From Ryuthela nishihirai (taxonomy: Eukaryota > Arthropoda > Arachnida > Araneae > Heptathelidae): DNA of 64,000 nt. How positions within the stretch are numbered: position 1 is the first letter of the stretch; every line of letters starts with the position of its first letter. A program made the translations under genes and the position numbers. This document shows positions 53,895-64,000 of the stretch, piece after piece. The stretch covers positions 49,448,135-49,512,134 of the forward strand of contig JAWZYU010000010.1 in the NCBI GenBank assembly GCA_038380435.1, read 5' to 3'. The notes beneath the pieces are model-generated. The model was not told where the DNA came from. It did no database searches and saw only the letters and a list, made by a program, of their open reading frames with translations.

Positions 53895-54292
53895 TAATAA
53901 ATACCCCCTCAAGCAGCTGCTTACCACAGACGTCTGACAGGAGCATGTCGGTTTATATGCCATAGTAGAAGGTCTGTGAGGATGGCAGGACCTCAGCAGA
54001 AAAACGACACACACAGCCATGCCTTAACCCGGGGCTCGAACCCGGTCCCTTAGATCAGTAGCCAAGCGCGCTAACCACTCGGCCATGGGACGGACCCGGG
54101 GCTCGAACCCAGGTCCCTTAGATCAGTAGCCAAGCGCGCTAACCACTCGGCCATGGGACGGACCCGGGGCTCGAACCCAGGTCCCTTAGATCAGTAGCCA
54201 AGCGCGCTAACCACTCGGCCATGGGACGGACCCGGGGCTCGAACCCAGGTCCCTTAGATCAGTAGCCAAGCGCGCTAACCACTCGGCCATGA
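53895..54292 (-). mobile_element. SINE family B with four tandem tRNA-like heads
   Basis: A normal 3' body (53895-54025) is followed by four copies of the head instead of one. Each copy contains TCGAACCCAGGTCCC and TTAGCGCGC-complement sequence, so each keeps A and B boxes. The first copy has a small deletion in the B-box region. Confidence 0.93.
54025..54292. repeat. 68-bp tandem repeat, 4 copies, SINE head
   Basis: The period was measured from GACCCGGGGC at 54093, 54161 and 54229. Copies are almost identical, so amplification is recent. Confidence 0.95.
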
Positions 54293-54559
54293 TTCAGGGG
54301 ATAAACAACAACTATTGATATGAGTATTCATTTATACCGAAATATATTATTTAAATTGCAGTACTTAATATAAAGTGTGAACCAAAAGTCCCTAGACAGT
54401 TTGAACATTGAATTAAAAATAAACTACTCCACTGCAGAGAGAGGTAAGATGCATTTGATAGTCCATTTTAAGAAATATTTTTAGCTTTTCCTGTAATCCA
54501 AGATACCGTGCAAATAGGTCAGATTTTAAAACAGCAATTATAATCGATCAGGAGTTATA

Positions 54560-55234
54560 TAGAGTGTTTCCAAATCGTCTAGTGAAACTTTGAGAACGTG
54601 CTCTATTATTCAGACTGATAAAAAAAAAGTTTCTATGAACATTGGGCCATAAAAACTTAACGCATTTATTTTTGTGAGGAACGTGCATATATACACATGA
54701 AAATATTTGTGCACCATTGGGCCCTTCCGATTTACAAAACGTTTCGAGAGTGCAAATAAGAAAGCCTGTGAAGTTAATTAGTTTTTATTCCATTTATTAC
54801 ATCACATTGTAAGTGATCGATGAGAACAATTATGTAAGTCTACATCAGAGCAAGTGTTCGAAATGTTCTCCCTGTGAGCAGCAATGCACTCCTCACAGCA
54901 GCTTGTCATCGACTGTTCGAACACGTTCGAAAAGTGCCCGGAATGTTTGAACTCTGACAACGATCACGATTTCCCGAATTCATTTAATTCACGATCCTTC
55001 ATGCAGTATTATTATTATATTATTATTATATCCATTATTATTATCCACTATGCCGGCAGACATGCAAATTTACCTAGCATCGTATCTTTTGACAAGCTTC
55101 CTTATTTTCACTCTCAAAATGTGCTTTAACTCGGAGAGGGAGAGTTTCTGGCCCAATGTTAATTTTTTTTTTCCTCACTGTGGGCAATGGAACACGTTCT
55201 CAAAAGTTTGACTAGACGTTTTGGAAACACCCTG
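54560..55234 (-). mobile_element. Decayed mariner-like element (about 675 bp)
   Basis: Inverted ends are GAGTGTTTCCAAATCGTCTA and TAGACGTTTTGGAAACACCC, with TATA flanks. On the minus strand, 54985-54840 reads as a possible transposase C-terminus (SMTSCCEECIAAHRENIS). The remainder of the transposase is lost. An (ATT)n tract lies at 55008-55045. Confidence 0.75.
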
Positions 55235-55385
55235 TATAATAATGGAAGATATATTGAGCAGCAGTTAGCTCTCCTAAACATCTGAAAAGGTGGCGCTTAT
55301 TAATTGAAAATAATCTATAATATATAATATGTATTATTAAATTAATATCGATTTAAGACTTGTTACAATATGAGGAATATGCTAG

Positions 55386-55770
55386 GGTTGGGTTGTTTTA
55401 CCTCTGAGCGGCACGTTTCTGCTCACAATGGGCTAAATGGCCAGGTCACAAGGACCTTCGAAGGCTCAGAGAAGGTTGGGGGAGGGGACCCGCTGGAACA
55501 GCTGTTGGGAGACAGATGGTAGCCCCCCGTCAAGGCCATCCAGCGTGTTCTTTAACGTGCACAGGGTATGTCTCTCACGCACACGGGGTCACGGCTTAAC
55601 GTCCCATCCGACGGACGGCGGCCTTTCCAAGCCCATCGGTGTCCGCTACTGACCGTGGGCAGGGCGGGGAATTTTGCGGAGATAAATCTCAACACTGACC
55701 CAGCTGGGACTCGAACCTGGGAACTACAGATTACGAGCCTGGCGCGCTACCGACTGAGCCACCCCCGCCA
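55386..55770 (-). mobile_element. SINE family A, full length
   Basis: Duplication AGGAATATGCTAG (55373-55385 and 55771-55783). Confidence 0.95.
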
Positions 55771-55783
55771 AGGAATATGCTAG

Positions 55784-56587
55784 AGAAATAGATTTGCCAA
55801 TGCGATGTCTAGACATGCAGACAGTAAAGATAAGATTTCTACCCATATGGAGCAATGCTCAGACAATGCAGATTGTTCCTAAATCCCTTTTGTCAGTCTT
55901 AGTTGAATCGAATACAGTTAATGCAGTGCAGTGTTTAGTTAATTGCCGAAATTTCTAAATATATGCTAGGTCTTCCATTGAAGAGTCATCCAAACTAATT
56001 CTTCCCTATCATCTTCCAAACTAACTGATTGTGCAGCAAGAGCAAGCTATCTCTCATTGCATTCATCTTCAATCACATCAAACAACTGATTGAATTGTCC
56101 TTGTCTGCTTTTAATTAGATATCTAATTTTAGCTGCAAATGGACAAAATGTTTGCTCGATCTGTAGCGCGCCAGGCTCTAACTTGATGTTCTTAGGTTCC
56201 ACTATCTACTACGAATGCATTCACATTTTCTCTGCTGAATGCAGTGCTACATTTGGTAAGACAGCCTCCCACCGCTCTATCTTATCAAATGTAAGAAAGG
56301 GGAGGGCACTGGATTCAGCAAAACATTGGCATTGGAGCAAGGCATTGGAGGCAACAAAAAGGAAGGAAAGTCTTGTAGAAAGTGCTATCCATGAAGCCAT
56401 GACATTATCTTGAACGTCAGGAAAGTGAGACCTCAGCAGAGACAACTTACTCGTATATCAGAATGGAGACATCCCATGGTTTACTCGAAATTGGAAACCA
56501 GATCCTTTTGTTTTTTTCAGCAGTTAATCATGCTGATCATTATTCTACTGCCGTAGATCGCTGGCGAAATGTCAGTGGAGAGTAGTG
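55784..56587. other. Unassigned, with a possible antisense coding remnant
   Basis: The minus-strand frame 56445-56221 includes FLFVASNALLQCQCFAESSA and FDKIERWEAVLP. No family was recognised. A transposase or zinc-finger remnant is possible but unsupported. Confidence 0.3.
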
Positions 56588-56868
56588 GAAGTAGCTCAGT
56601 CGGTAGCGTGCCAGGCTCGCAATTTGTAGCTCCCAGTTCGAGACCCATCTGGGCCAGCGTTGAGATTTATCTCCACAACCCCCTCCCACCGCTCTGTGCT
56701 CGGCTAGTGTGGGACACTGATGGGCTTGGAAAGGCTGCCGTCCGTCGGATGGGAGTAAAATCGTTGATAAGTATATGCAGGAAAGTCATACCCTGTGCAC
56801 GTTAACGAACACGCTGGATAGCCTTGACGGTAGGGTACCATCTGTCTTCTAATAACTGTCCAGTAGGT
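56588..56868 (+). mobile_element. Old SINE family A, 3' end displaced
   Basis: Runs from the head GTAGCTCAGTCGGTAGCG to ACTGTCCAGTAGGTCC, where a younger family A copy interrupts it. Confidence 0.85.
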
Positions 56869-56879
56869 CCTGTCATGTC

Positions 56880-57257
56880 TGGGGCAGGGGTGGCTCAGTC
56901 GGTAGTGCGCCAGGCTCGTAATCTGTAGTTCACAGGTTCGAGTCTCAGCTGGGTCAGCGTTGAGATTTATCTCCGCATAAGTCCCCGCCCTGCCCACGGT
57001 CAGTAGGAGACACCAATGGACTTCAAAAGGCCGCCGTCTGTCGGATGGGACGTTAAGCCGTGGCTCCGTGTGTAGGAGAGCCATACCCTGTGCACTTTAA
57101 AGAACACGCTGGATGGCCTTGACAGGAGGCTACCATCTGTACAGCTGTTCCAGTGGGTCCTCTCCCCCAACCTTCTCTGAGCTTCGGGGTCCATATGATC
57201 TGGCCATTTAGCCCATGGTGTGCAAAAAAGTGTCGCTCAGAGGTAAAACAACCCAAC
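56880..57257 (+). mobile_element. SINE family A, nested in the preceding copy
   Basis: Duplication CCTGTCATGTC (56869-56879 and 57258-57268). Confidence 0.93.
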
Positions 57258-57268
57258 CCTGTCATGTC

Positions 57269-57618
57269 ACTCTAATTTATTCATTTTTATTTATTATTGT
57301 ACTTTTATTCTATTTTTGCTGTTGCAAATATATATCTGTATTAAGTGTGTTTTTGGAAGTGCTGAGATGGGGATGTGACTCATGGGCTGTTGTTTTCGGG
57401 TCTGAGCTGGCTGACTGCACATGCTCACAAGTCGAAAACACTTTTATGACTGCATGTGGCGCGAGTGCTAGGAGCCGAGAGCGGCAGTAATGAACTACAG
57501 TCTGAGCGTCGCTGTCAAACCGGAAGGACGTTTGAATACGCATCAAGGGACGCCGCTCTTACTCAAAAACAAAACCCTTAAGGAGAAGGTCTGGTTCTGT
57601 GTGAATCAGGGTTTGGTT
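57269..57618. other. Unassigned spacer
   Basis: GC-moderate with no coding motif. It continues at 58034-58300 beyond the SINE. AATAAA at about 58213 within that part could end a transcript, but nothing else supports a gene. Confidence 0.3.
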
Positions 57619-57630
57619 CTGTGTGAGCTG

Positions 57631-58021
57631 GTTGGTTGGTTGGTTGTTTTACCTCTGAGCGGCACTTTTTTGCAAACCATGGGCTAAATGGCCAGGTCAC
57701 ATGGATCCCGAAGGCTCAGAGAAGGTTGGGGCAGAGGACCCACTGGAACAGCTGTTGGGAGACAGATGGTAGCCTCCCGTCAAGGCCATCCAGCGTGTTC
57801 TTTAACGTGCACAAAGTATGGCTCTCCCGCACACGGGGCCACGGCTTAACGTCCCATCCGACGGACGGCGGCCTTTCCAAACCCATCGGTGTCCCCTACT
57901 GACCGTGGGCAGGGCGAGGAATATTGCTGAGATAAATCTCAACGCTGACCCAGCTGGGACTCGAACCTGGGAACTACAGATTACAAGCCTGGCGCGCTAC
58001 CGACTGAGCCACCCACGCCCC
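57631..58021 (-). mobile_element. SINE family A, full length
   Basis: Duplication CTGTGTGAGCTG (57619-57630 and 58022-58033). The tail here is GGTTGGTTGGTTGG on the plus strand, a four-base variant of the usual five-base repeat. Confidence 0.94.
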
Positions 58022-58307
58022 CTGTGTGAGCTGAGATACGGTTTTGTGTATGCCAAGTTGTAGGCAAGGATTGAATATCCTTTCGCCGAGTTTGAGGTCG
58101 GTAAAGGGAGAATCGGCAAAGTGCAGATCTCCACCTCATTGCATGATTGTTTGCAGCAGCAAAGGCCCACGGAATCGAGAGCATCCCCGGCATGTAATTG
58201 TATATAAATGTAAATAAACTGTGTTGTCCATATACTATTCTCATGCTAGAATTTTTGGATACTTTTCTACACATTACTTGACGCAGCAAGTTTGAGGCAT
58301 AATATCA

Positions 58308-58384
58308 TCCATGCCGTACCCTGGGCTCGAACCCAAGTCCATTAGATCAGTAACCAAGCGCGCTAACCACTCGGCCACGGGACA
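58308..58384 (-). mobile_element. SINE family B head only
   Basis: CCCTGGGCTCGAACCCAAG to CGGCCACGGGACAG. No 3' body. Confidence 0.85.
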
Positions 58385-58479
58385 GCAACCAATGTATAAT
58401 CAATATGGTGGAAAATGTAACTATACAGGACAACGAAAATATAGTTTTGCATTTTTAGTTTTCTGTACTTACGGTTGAC

Positions 58480-58925
58480 GTTGTTGTTGCTTTACATTTG
58501 ATCTGCACTATTGTGCACACAATGGGCTAAATGCCCAGGTGTTGTGTTGTTTTACCTCTGAGCGGCACTTTTTTGCACACCATGGGCTAAATGGCCAGGT
58601 CACAAGGACCCTCGAAGGCTCAGAGAAGGTTGGGGGAGGGAACGCACTGGAACAGCTGTTGGGAGACAGATGGTAGCCTCCCGTCAAGGCCATCCAGTGT
58701 GTTATTTAACGTGCACAGGGTATGGCTCTCCCGCACACGGGGCCACGGCTTAACATCCCATCAGACTGACGACGGTCTTTCCAAGCCCATCGGTGTCCCC
58801 TACTGACCGTGGGAAGGGCGGAGAGTTTTGCGGAGATTAATCTCAACGCTGACCCAGCTGGGACTCGAACCTGGGAATTGCAGATTGAAAGCCTGGCGCG
58901 CTACCGACTGAGCCACGCCCGCCCT
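58480..58925 (-). mobile_element. SINE family A, full copy abutting a 3' fragment
   Basis: A fragment at 58480-58540 (GCACACAATGGGCTAAATGC) is followed by a full copy at 58541-58925 that ends with the tRNA head. Confidence 0.88.
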
Positions 58926-58929
58926 TTTT

Positions 58930-60300
58930 TTGTGCTGGACAGACATTGATAAAATATTACGATTGCGCCCTTTAATGGTGGAAAAAGTTGAAATGGCAAA
59001 CTTTTAAACAAATTTTGCAAGCGATATATTTATGTTAGAAATTTGAAATTTTGATGGTAGAATATGAAAGTCATGAGGTTTGTATCTGCAACAATATATT
59101 GTCCCTTACTTCTGGGGGGGACACATATGCTTTGTTTTGAGAGATAATTAGAAAATTCTTCTTTAGTTGGATCCTACTAATAAAATATTTTAATTGTCAT
59201 TTCTCAAATCCTTGGGTGGTTTTAATTTGCATAGTTAGAGGACGCCAAATATGGAAAATGCGCAAATTTTAGGGAATGTTGCGAGTGATTTATTTGTGGA
59301 AGAAATTTTTTTTTGATTTGCGACATATAGGACAGAGAAGAATCCTAGAAGTTACTCCTAGCTTTTACAGGCCTTCTCATATAAGGACATGCCCTACTAA
59401 GACCGAAGTCACTGCTGACCACTGCCTTAGTTAGAGCTAACACAACACACAAAGTTTGCCTTGCTGGAATAGTCGCTAGCTGCCTAACCACTATGCCAGT
59501 TAAGGCTACAGCAGTTAATTACAGCAGCAATCTGCCTTGGATGTGAAAAAAACAACTTTTTAAATTTAAAGACTAAATTACAAATATTTTTTATGTAGTA
59601 TAAGCGCTAATAAAATACTACGCCAGAAGCAATATTCCTTTTTCATCAGTTTCGTGTACTTGGACATAGCTTGCATAAAAACAGCTGTCACGGTTGTGAA
59701 CCTGTATCCATGTTTTGCTCTATCCACATCACAGATGCTGGGCACGTTTTATTCCACTGTCACCAGCAGTGACCTTGACTGTTACAGTCAGAGAGCAACG
59801 CGCAGCTGACAGTTGCCCTTTAGTGTCAAGACGAAGAACGATTGCTCAACCCCAGATGACAATGGGGGCACTGCATATCGCATACGCTTTGATACCAGCT
59901 TCATTACATTGTTGTGATGGGAGGATGGAGCTCATTATTTCAGGAACCTTTTTTTTACGTCTGGGATTTGTAACCTAGAGTAAGCAGCCGTTCCATCCTC
60001 AAGCTAACAAGCACTGATTGCCTGAATAATTGTTCGAGGAATTATAATGAAACTTGCATTAATACGTTTGTTTTCAGATGAAGGCTTTGCGATTTATTTC
60101 TGCTTAATATCCTACTACATTTCTTTAGCAATCTCGAATGCAACAATGTTGGGGTTAAAGGGATATCTTAGTTAGCTTAGAGTTCCATAGATTTCTTATT
60201 TTAAAGAATCGGGATTTTTAATATTTATCTCAGTAAAGGATTATCATGAAGAGAACAAGTTTTTTTTTATGTTTTAATCTTAAAAGCTGTGTCTTATGTT
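58930..60300. other. Unassigned 1.4-kb A/T-rich stretch
   Basis: No gene or repeat recognised. The frame 59715-59975 has no motif. Confidence 0.4.
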
Positions 60301-60304
60301 GGAT

Positions 60305-61130
60305 TGCGGTTATTTTACCTCTGAGAGGCACTTTCTTACACAAAAAGGCGTTAAATGTTCAGGCAACAAGGGCTCCAAGGTCTCAGAGTTGGGTTAGAGA
60401 CAAGGGCCCCTAAAGATCTCAGAGCTTGGTTAGAGGCAAGGGCTTCAAGATCTCAGAGTTGGGATAGAGACAAGGACGCCAAGATATCAGAGCTGGGACA
60501 GAGGCTAGGGCTCCAAGGTCTCAGAGTTGGGATAGAGACAAGGGCTCCTAGATCTCAGAGTTGAGATAGAGACAAGGGTTCCAAGTTCTCAGAGTTGGGA
60601 TAGAGACAAGGACCCCCAAGATCTCAGTGTTGGGATAGAGACAAGAGCTGCAAGGTCTCAGAGTTGGGTTAGAGGCAACGGTCCAAGATCTCAGAGTTGG
60701 GTTAGAGACAAAAGCCCAAGGTTTCGGAGTTGGGTTAGAGACAAAGAGTTTCAAGATCTCAGAGTTGGGTTAGAGGCAAGGGCTCCAAGATCTCAGAGTT
60801 GGGTTAGAGGCATGGGCTCCAAGATCTCAGAGTTGGGTTAGAGGCATGGGCTCCAAGATCTCAGAGTTGGGTTAGAGACAAGTCCCCAAGATCTCAGAGT
60901 TAAGTTAGAGACAAGTCCCCAAGATCTCAGAGTTAAGTTAGAGACAAGTCCCCAAGATCTCAGAGTTGGGTTAGAGACAAATACACACTGAAATGTCGTA
61001 AAGAGAAAGATGAAGATTCTCGTTAAAGTCATCCAGCCTCTTCTCTAATATAAACAGTGCATATTCTCGTATACACGAAGCCACAGCTTAATGTCCCATC
61101 CGGTGAACATGGCTTTTAGAGTCACGCAAT
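60305..61130 (-). mobile_element. Old SINE family A with internal 34-bp array
   Basis: The SINE 3' end (GGTTATTTTACCTCTGAGAG) and the later body (GTTAAAGTCATCCAGCCTC, AGCTTAATGTCCCATCCGG) bracket the array. The head is missing. Confidence 0.85.
60365..60990. repeat. 34-bp minisatellite, about 18 copies, SINE-derived
   Basis: The unit is AGAGGCAAGGGCTCCAAGAT and CTCAGAGTTGGGTT (period 34, range about 31-36). It corresponds to the SINE segment ACAAGGACCCCGAAGGCTCA followed by GAGAAGGTTGGGGG. Its peptide-like frames are artefacts. Confidence 0.93.
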
Positions 61131-61820
61131 TTTATCATTAAAATATGGCAACTCTTCATATCTCGACGTAAAATTCGATAATTTAAACGAAACAAAATTG
61201 GAAAAAGAAATGGTGTTCCATTTATATATTGCGAGTACAAAATAAGTACATTATATTCATTCCAGTATATTTTAGGAAATATTCCTTTTTTTTTTTTTTA
61301 GAGAATTTCACTACCTGGTCTTTTTACGCGGCCTTGACAAATCATTGTGAACCTGCATGAACATCCATGCGAAGTGCCATGAAACATGCCAATGTACGCA
61401 GGTTCATATTCAATCCACAATCTTCCCTCCCCCCCCCCCCATCAACCCACCCATACACACAAAAAAGGACCTAAGAGTTTTATCTGGATCCTCTGTCATA
61501 GGCGTACTCGGATTCAAGCTCTAATAGCTCATTTAAATAACTTGCGTTGACGTTTCATCAAAGCTGACTTAGAGAGCAAGTGCTATTCTCAGTATATTCT
61601 TTCGATTTTCAAATTCAAATTTATTTCAGTAAGTATTATCTATAATTATTTTGCATAAAAAATCCCACTAAGCCGAAACTTATCAGCGGGAATGTACGTA
61701 TATGGTTTTAAGAGATATGATCTTGATTACATCAGTATCATTACATAAAATGAAGGAGGAAAAAAAAAGAATAAATGAAAACGAAAACCGATAAAATGAT
61801 AAAAGATTCTAAATATAAAC
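61131..61820. other. Unassigned A/T-rich stretch
   Basis: Nothing recognised apart from poly-T and poly-C runs. Confidence 0.4.
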
Positions 61821-61829
61821 ATCACTTTT

Positions 61830-62444
61830 TCATCAACCACTGAAATAATTTTTCTTTAACATCATAAATATTTTTTAAGTTAACGATTTCTCTAAGAAGC
61901 AAGTTAAATAGGTAGGGAATTTGATATTCTTTGGAATATCGTCCGTAATTATTATAAAATTTTGGTTGTTTCAAAAAACCTTTAGCTTTTTTCTAGTAAA
62001 CTTATTGGGGCAAATATTTTGCTTATAGGTATTATCAAAGAAGTTATTGATAACAGAAACAAACACATATAAACTTTCAATAAGTAAAATTTTGAACAAA
62101 CTAAATATATCATCTATTGTTGTAAGGGAATTTTTAACTTCTCAATTACACAATCCTTTTAGCAGACTAATTTGCATTCTTTTAATTTTATTTAATTCTG
62201 TCCTATAGGCTATCTCATAAACTGTTATTCCATATCTTATTGTAGATTCAAAAAGTGCTTTATATACTAAAATAGTTAAATGTGTATCAACAAACAAGTT
62301 AAGTTTCCTAATTTTAAATGCTACAAATCGTAGTCTTGAACACATCCAGTCAATATGTTCATTCCATTTCATTTTCGAATTCATTTTCAAGCCTAGGTAA
62401 ATTATTTCGTTTGCTTCTTCTATTTTAGGACAACTGCACATAAT
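61830..62444 (-). pseudogene. Non-LTR retrotransposon (LINE) RT C-terminal fragment
   Basis: Minus-strand frame 62444-62142 contains IIYLGLKMNSKMKWNEHIDW and FVDTHLTILVYKALFESTIRYGITVY. These are the thumb/C-terminal blocks of Jockey/I/R1-like reverse transcriptases. The decayed continuation to 61830 includes YNNYGRYSKEYQIPYLFNLL and ends VKEKLFQWLMKK, after an in-frame stop at 62142 and a frameshift near 61995. The catalytic YxDD region is absent: a family B SINE abuts at 62445. Confidence 0.8.
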
Positions 62445-62644
62445 AAATAAAAATAAATACCCCCTCAAGCAGCTGCTTGCCACAGAGGTCTGACAGGAGC
62501 CTGTCAGTTTATATGCCACAGTAGGAGATCTGAGAGGATGGCAGGACCTCAGCAGAAAAACGACACACACACACACATCCATGCCTAATCCGGGGCTCGA
62601 ACCCAGGTCCCTTAGACCAGTAGCCAAGCGTGCTAACCACTCGG
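62445..62644 (-). mobile_element. SINE family B, near full length
   Basis: From AAATACCCCCTCAAGC to GCTAACCACTCG. It carries a (CA)n expansion at 62562-62576. Confidence 0.9.
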
Positions 62645-63011
62645 ATACCTGGTAATAAACCATCCAACATAGTGCAACTTATTCGATGCTTCGTAATTCT
62701 TCTATTAAGTGAAGTCTATGTTGACTTGTGACGAAGGATCGAATTGAATGCCTCGAGATACGATAAATCGCTGTAATGTTCCTTTCCTGTAGAGATAGAG
62801 TGCTAACAGGAAACACAAAGAACAGGATGAAATAAATATCGCAACGCACGACCCCCAGCAGTGGCTTCATCTGACTTTCATTCACTGTGGAATGGCTGGC
62901 AAAGCTTAATGCAAGTGTAATAATAAGAAAAGTGGGTATAATTATTTTCTCCAACTAAGGGAACGAAAGTTTTCTTCCTAATGTGAGCTGAGCTTCAAAG
63001 ACCTCTTAAAG
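62645..63011. other. Unassigned spacer
   Basis: A 91-codon minus-strand frame (62954-62679) starts with a hydrophobic stretch, IIIPTFLIITLALSF, like a signal peptide. There is no further support for a gene. Confidence 0.3.
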
Positions 63012-63078
63012 AGGAGAGGGGGTGGCTCAGTCGGTAACAAGCCAGGCTCGTAATCTGCAGTTCCCAGGTTCGAGTCTA
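63012..63078 (+). mobile_element. SINE family A head only
   Basis: GGGGGTGGCTCAGTCGGTAA to CAGGTTCGAGTC. The body is absent. Confidence 0.88.
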
Positions 63079-63126
63079 CGGATTGTACCAGTTAGTGAAG
63101 AATCGATGAGCACATCAGTTCACTCG

Positions 63127-63242
63127 AACACAGTTCTGCAACCGAAGAATTACACAGTTCTGTAATTTGAAGGACTAATTTCACAGTTCTGTAATTTGAA
63201 AAACCACACAGTTCTGTAATCTGAAGAATAATTTCACAGTAA
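63127..63242. repeat. Roughly 30-bp tandem repeat, 4 copies
   Basis: The core is CACAGTTCTGTAATTTGAAG. Copies are diverged and spacing varies between 26 and 31 bp. Confidence 0.75.
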
Positions 63243-63299
63243 TGGGAATCTTGTTGTTCGTGCACAATCGAAGCGTCGATCACACAAATTTTTCTCTTC

Positions 63300-63920
63300 A
63301 GGCTTCCCACGTCGGAATAGCACCAATCCTGTCGACTGTGCCAATTGTCGGTTCCTGGGGTTGTTAGAATGTAATTGATCCACGGCGCCCACAGGTAAGG
63401 CAGTAAGATTTTGGTTCGTTCTGTACTGGGCTTTACACGTTGGAGAATTGAAGAATGATAACCAATTCCAAGTTTAAAACAGCAACAAAAAGATTTATTT
63501 TGGAAGATATTTACAGAGTCTCCCCGAGCACTGGCGTTGGCTACTGGCTAAGTTGGCTACAAACAATCATGTTCGGATTGCTTAACAGGTTGTGACTCTA
63601 CTCACCTAACAGAGGAAAATCTCTCACCTCGTGAATTATCTATTCACTGAGCAGCCGCCGTCTACGTCTGCTCTAGCCAGTTACTAACTCAGAACTACCT
63701 GACATTCTCAGGGGCCGTCCGACGTTCAGCGTCCTGCACCGACCTCCCCGTCCTAAGGGAAAGTCATTTGACCAGCGCTCCTCCGTCAGTGGAGCTCGGC
63801 TGGAAAGAGGGGCCCATCACTGATGATCAGGTACCATAAACCTGTCTTGCTGCTTACAGCAAGACACATTAGCCATAAACAGCTTTAGTCCGTGGTGGGA
63901 GAAAGGAAACAGTTTTTACA
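63300..63920. other. Possible LTR-retroelement fragment
   Basis: GC-richer sequence with CAACAAAAAGATTTATTTTGG reminiscent of an antisense LTR polyadenylation region. No pair or protein domain is in the window. Confidence 0.22.
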
Positions 63921-63924
63921 TTAA

Positions 63925-64000
63925 GTTGGGTTGGGTTGTTTACCTCTGAGCGGCACTTTTTTGCACACCATGGGCTAAATGGCCAGATCACAAGGACCCC
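63925..64000 (-). mobile_element. SINE family A, cut by window end
   Basis: Starts GTTGGGTTGGGTTGTTTACC. Only the 3' 75 bases are visible. Confidence 0.9.

Noticed and set aside
59715..59975. 87-codon frame as a host protein
   Set aside because: No motif, no splice or promoter context, and its length is expected by chance in this stretch.
60355..60755. Repetitive protein encoded by the 34-bp array on either strand
   Set aside because: The frames follow the repeat period, shift when unit length changes and have no start context or neighbours.

Overview
This is a gene-poor, repeat-dominated window of an animal nuclear genome. I recognise no intact host gene. The evidence is a 13.4-kb Polinton/Maverick DNA transposon, dozens of tRNA-derived SINEs, several hAT-type MITEs with 8-bp target duplications, a decayed Tc1/mariner element with an N-terminal arthropod-type helix-turn-helix region, and LINE and gypsy fragments. 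An arthropod (chelicerate or insect) is the most likely source, but species cannot be fixed from sequence alone.

Layout. (1) 1-2155: SINE debris, one copy interrupted by a clean hAT MITE. (2) 2162-15563: the Polinton, bounded by a perfect 6-bp target duplication GGCAAT and AGTAGTATC...GATACTACT ends. Its plus-strand left half is a protein-primed family B DNA polymerase gene (4145-7968). Its minus-strand right half carries, from 14707 leftward, a PC4-like protein, a one-TM protein, a DDE integrase with chromodomain, penton-type minor capsid protein, a small capsid-associated protein, major capsid protein, adenain-like protease, packaging ATPase and two small proteins. The two arms converge on a 32-bp repeat array. 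PolB, integrase, MCP, protease and ATPase are all broken, so the element is dead, although several small ORFs are still open. (3) 15570-23100: MITEs, SINEs and a gypsy RNase H fragment. (4) 23104-37060: a tandem duplication of a roughly 7-kb block whose edges lie in SINE copies. Each unit holds SINEs, an unidentified coding-like patch and a long degenerate TTGGCAAAAT-type repeat array. (5) 37060-64000: SINEs in both orientations, three tandem arrays grown out of SINE sequence (37731-38795, 54025-54292, 60365-60990), hAT MITEs at 42327 and 43135, miniature palindromic elements, a 1.44-kb Tc1/mariner pseudogene element (51205-52644), a fold-back repeat, a second decayed mariner-like element and a LINE 3' fragment.

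Two SINE families dominate. Family A is about 385 bp, with a head of type GTGGCTCAGTCGGTAGCGCG and a tail ending in (CAACC)n; I count about 40 copies or fragments. Family B is about 200 bp, with a head of type GGCCGAGTGGTTAGCGCGC and a TATTTATT tail; there are about 15 copies. Exact target duplications of 10-14 bp can be read around many A copies, and nested insertions give relative ages. Within the Polinton the genes form the expected replication (PolB), integration (INT) and virion (MCP, penton, protease, ATPase) modules. Elsewhere the organisation reflects transposition, SINE-mediated recombination and repeat expansion rather than cooperating genes.
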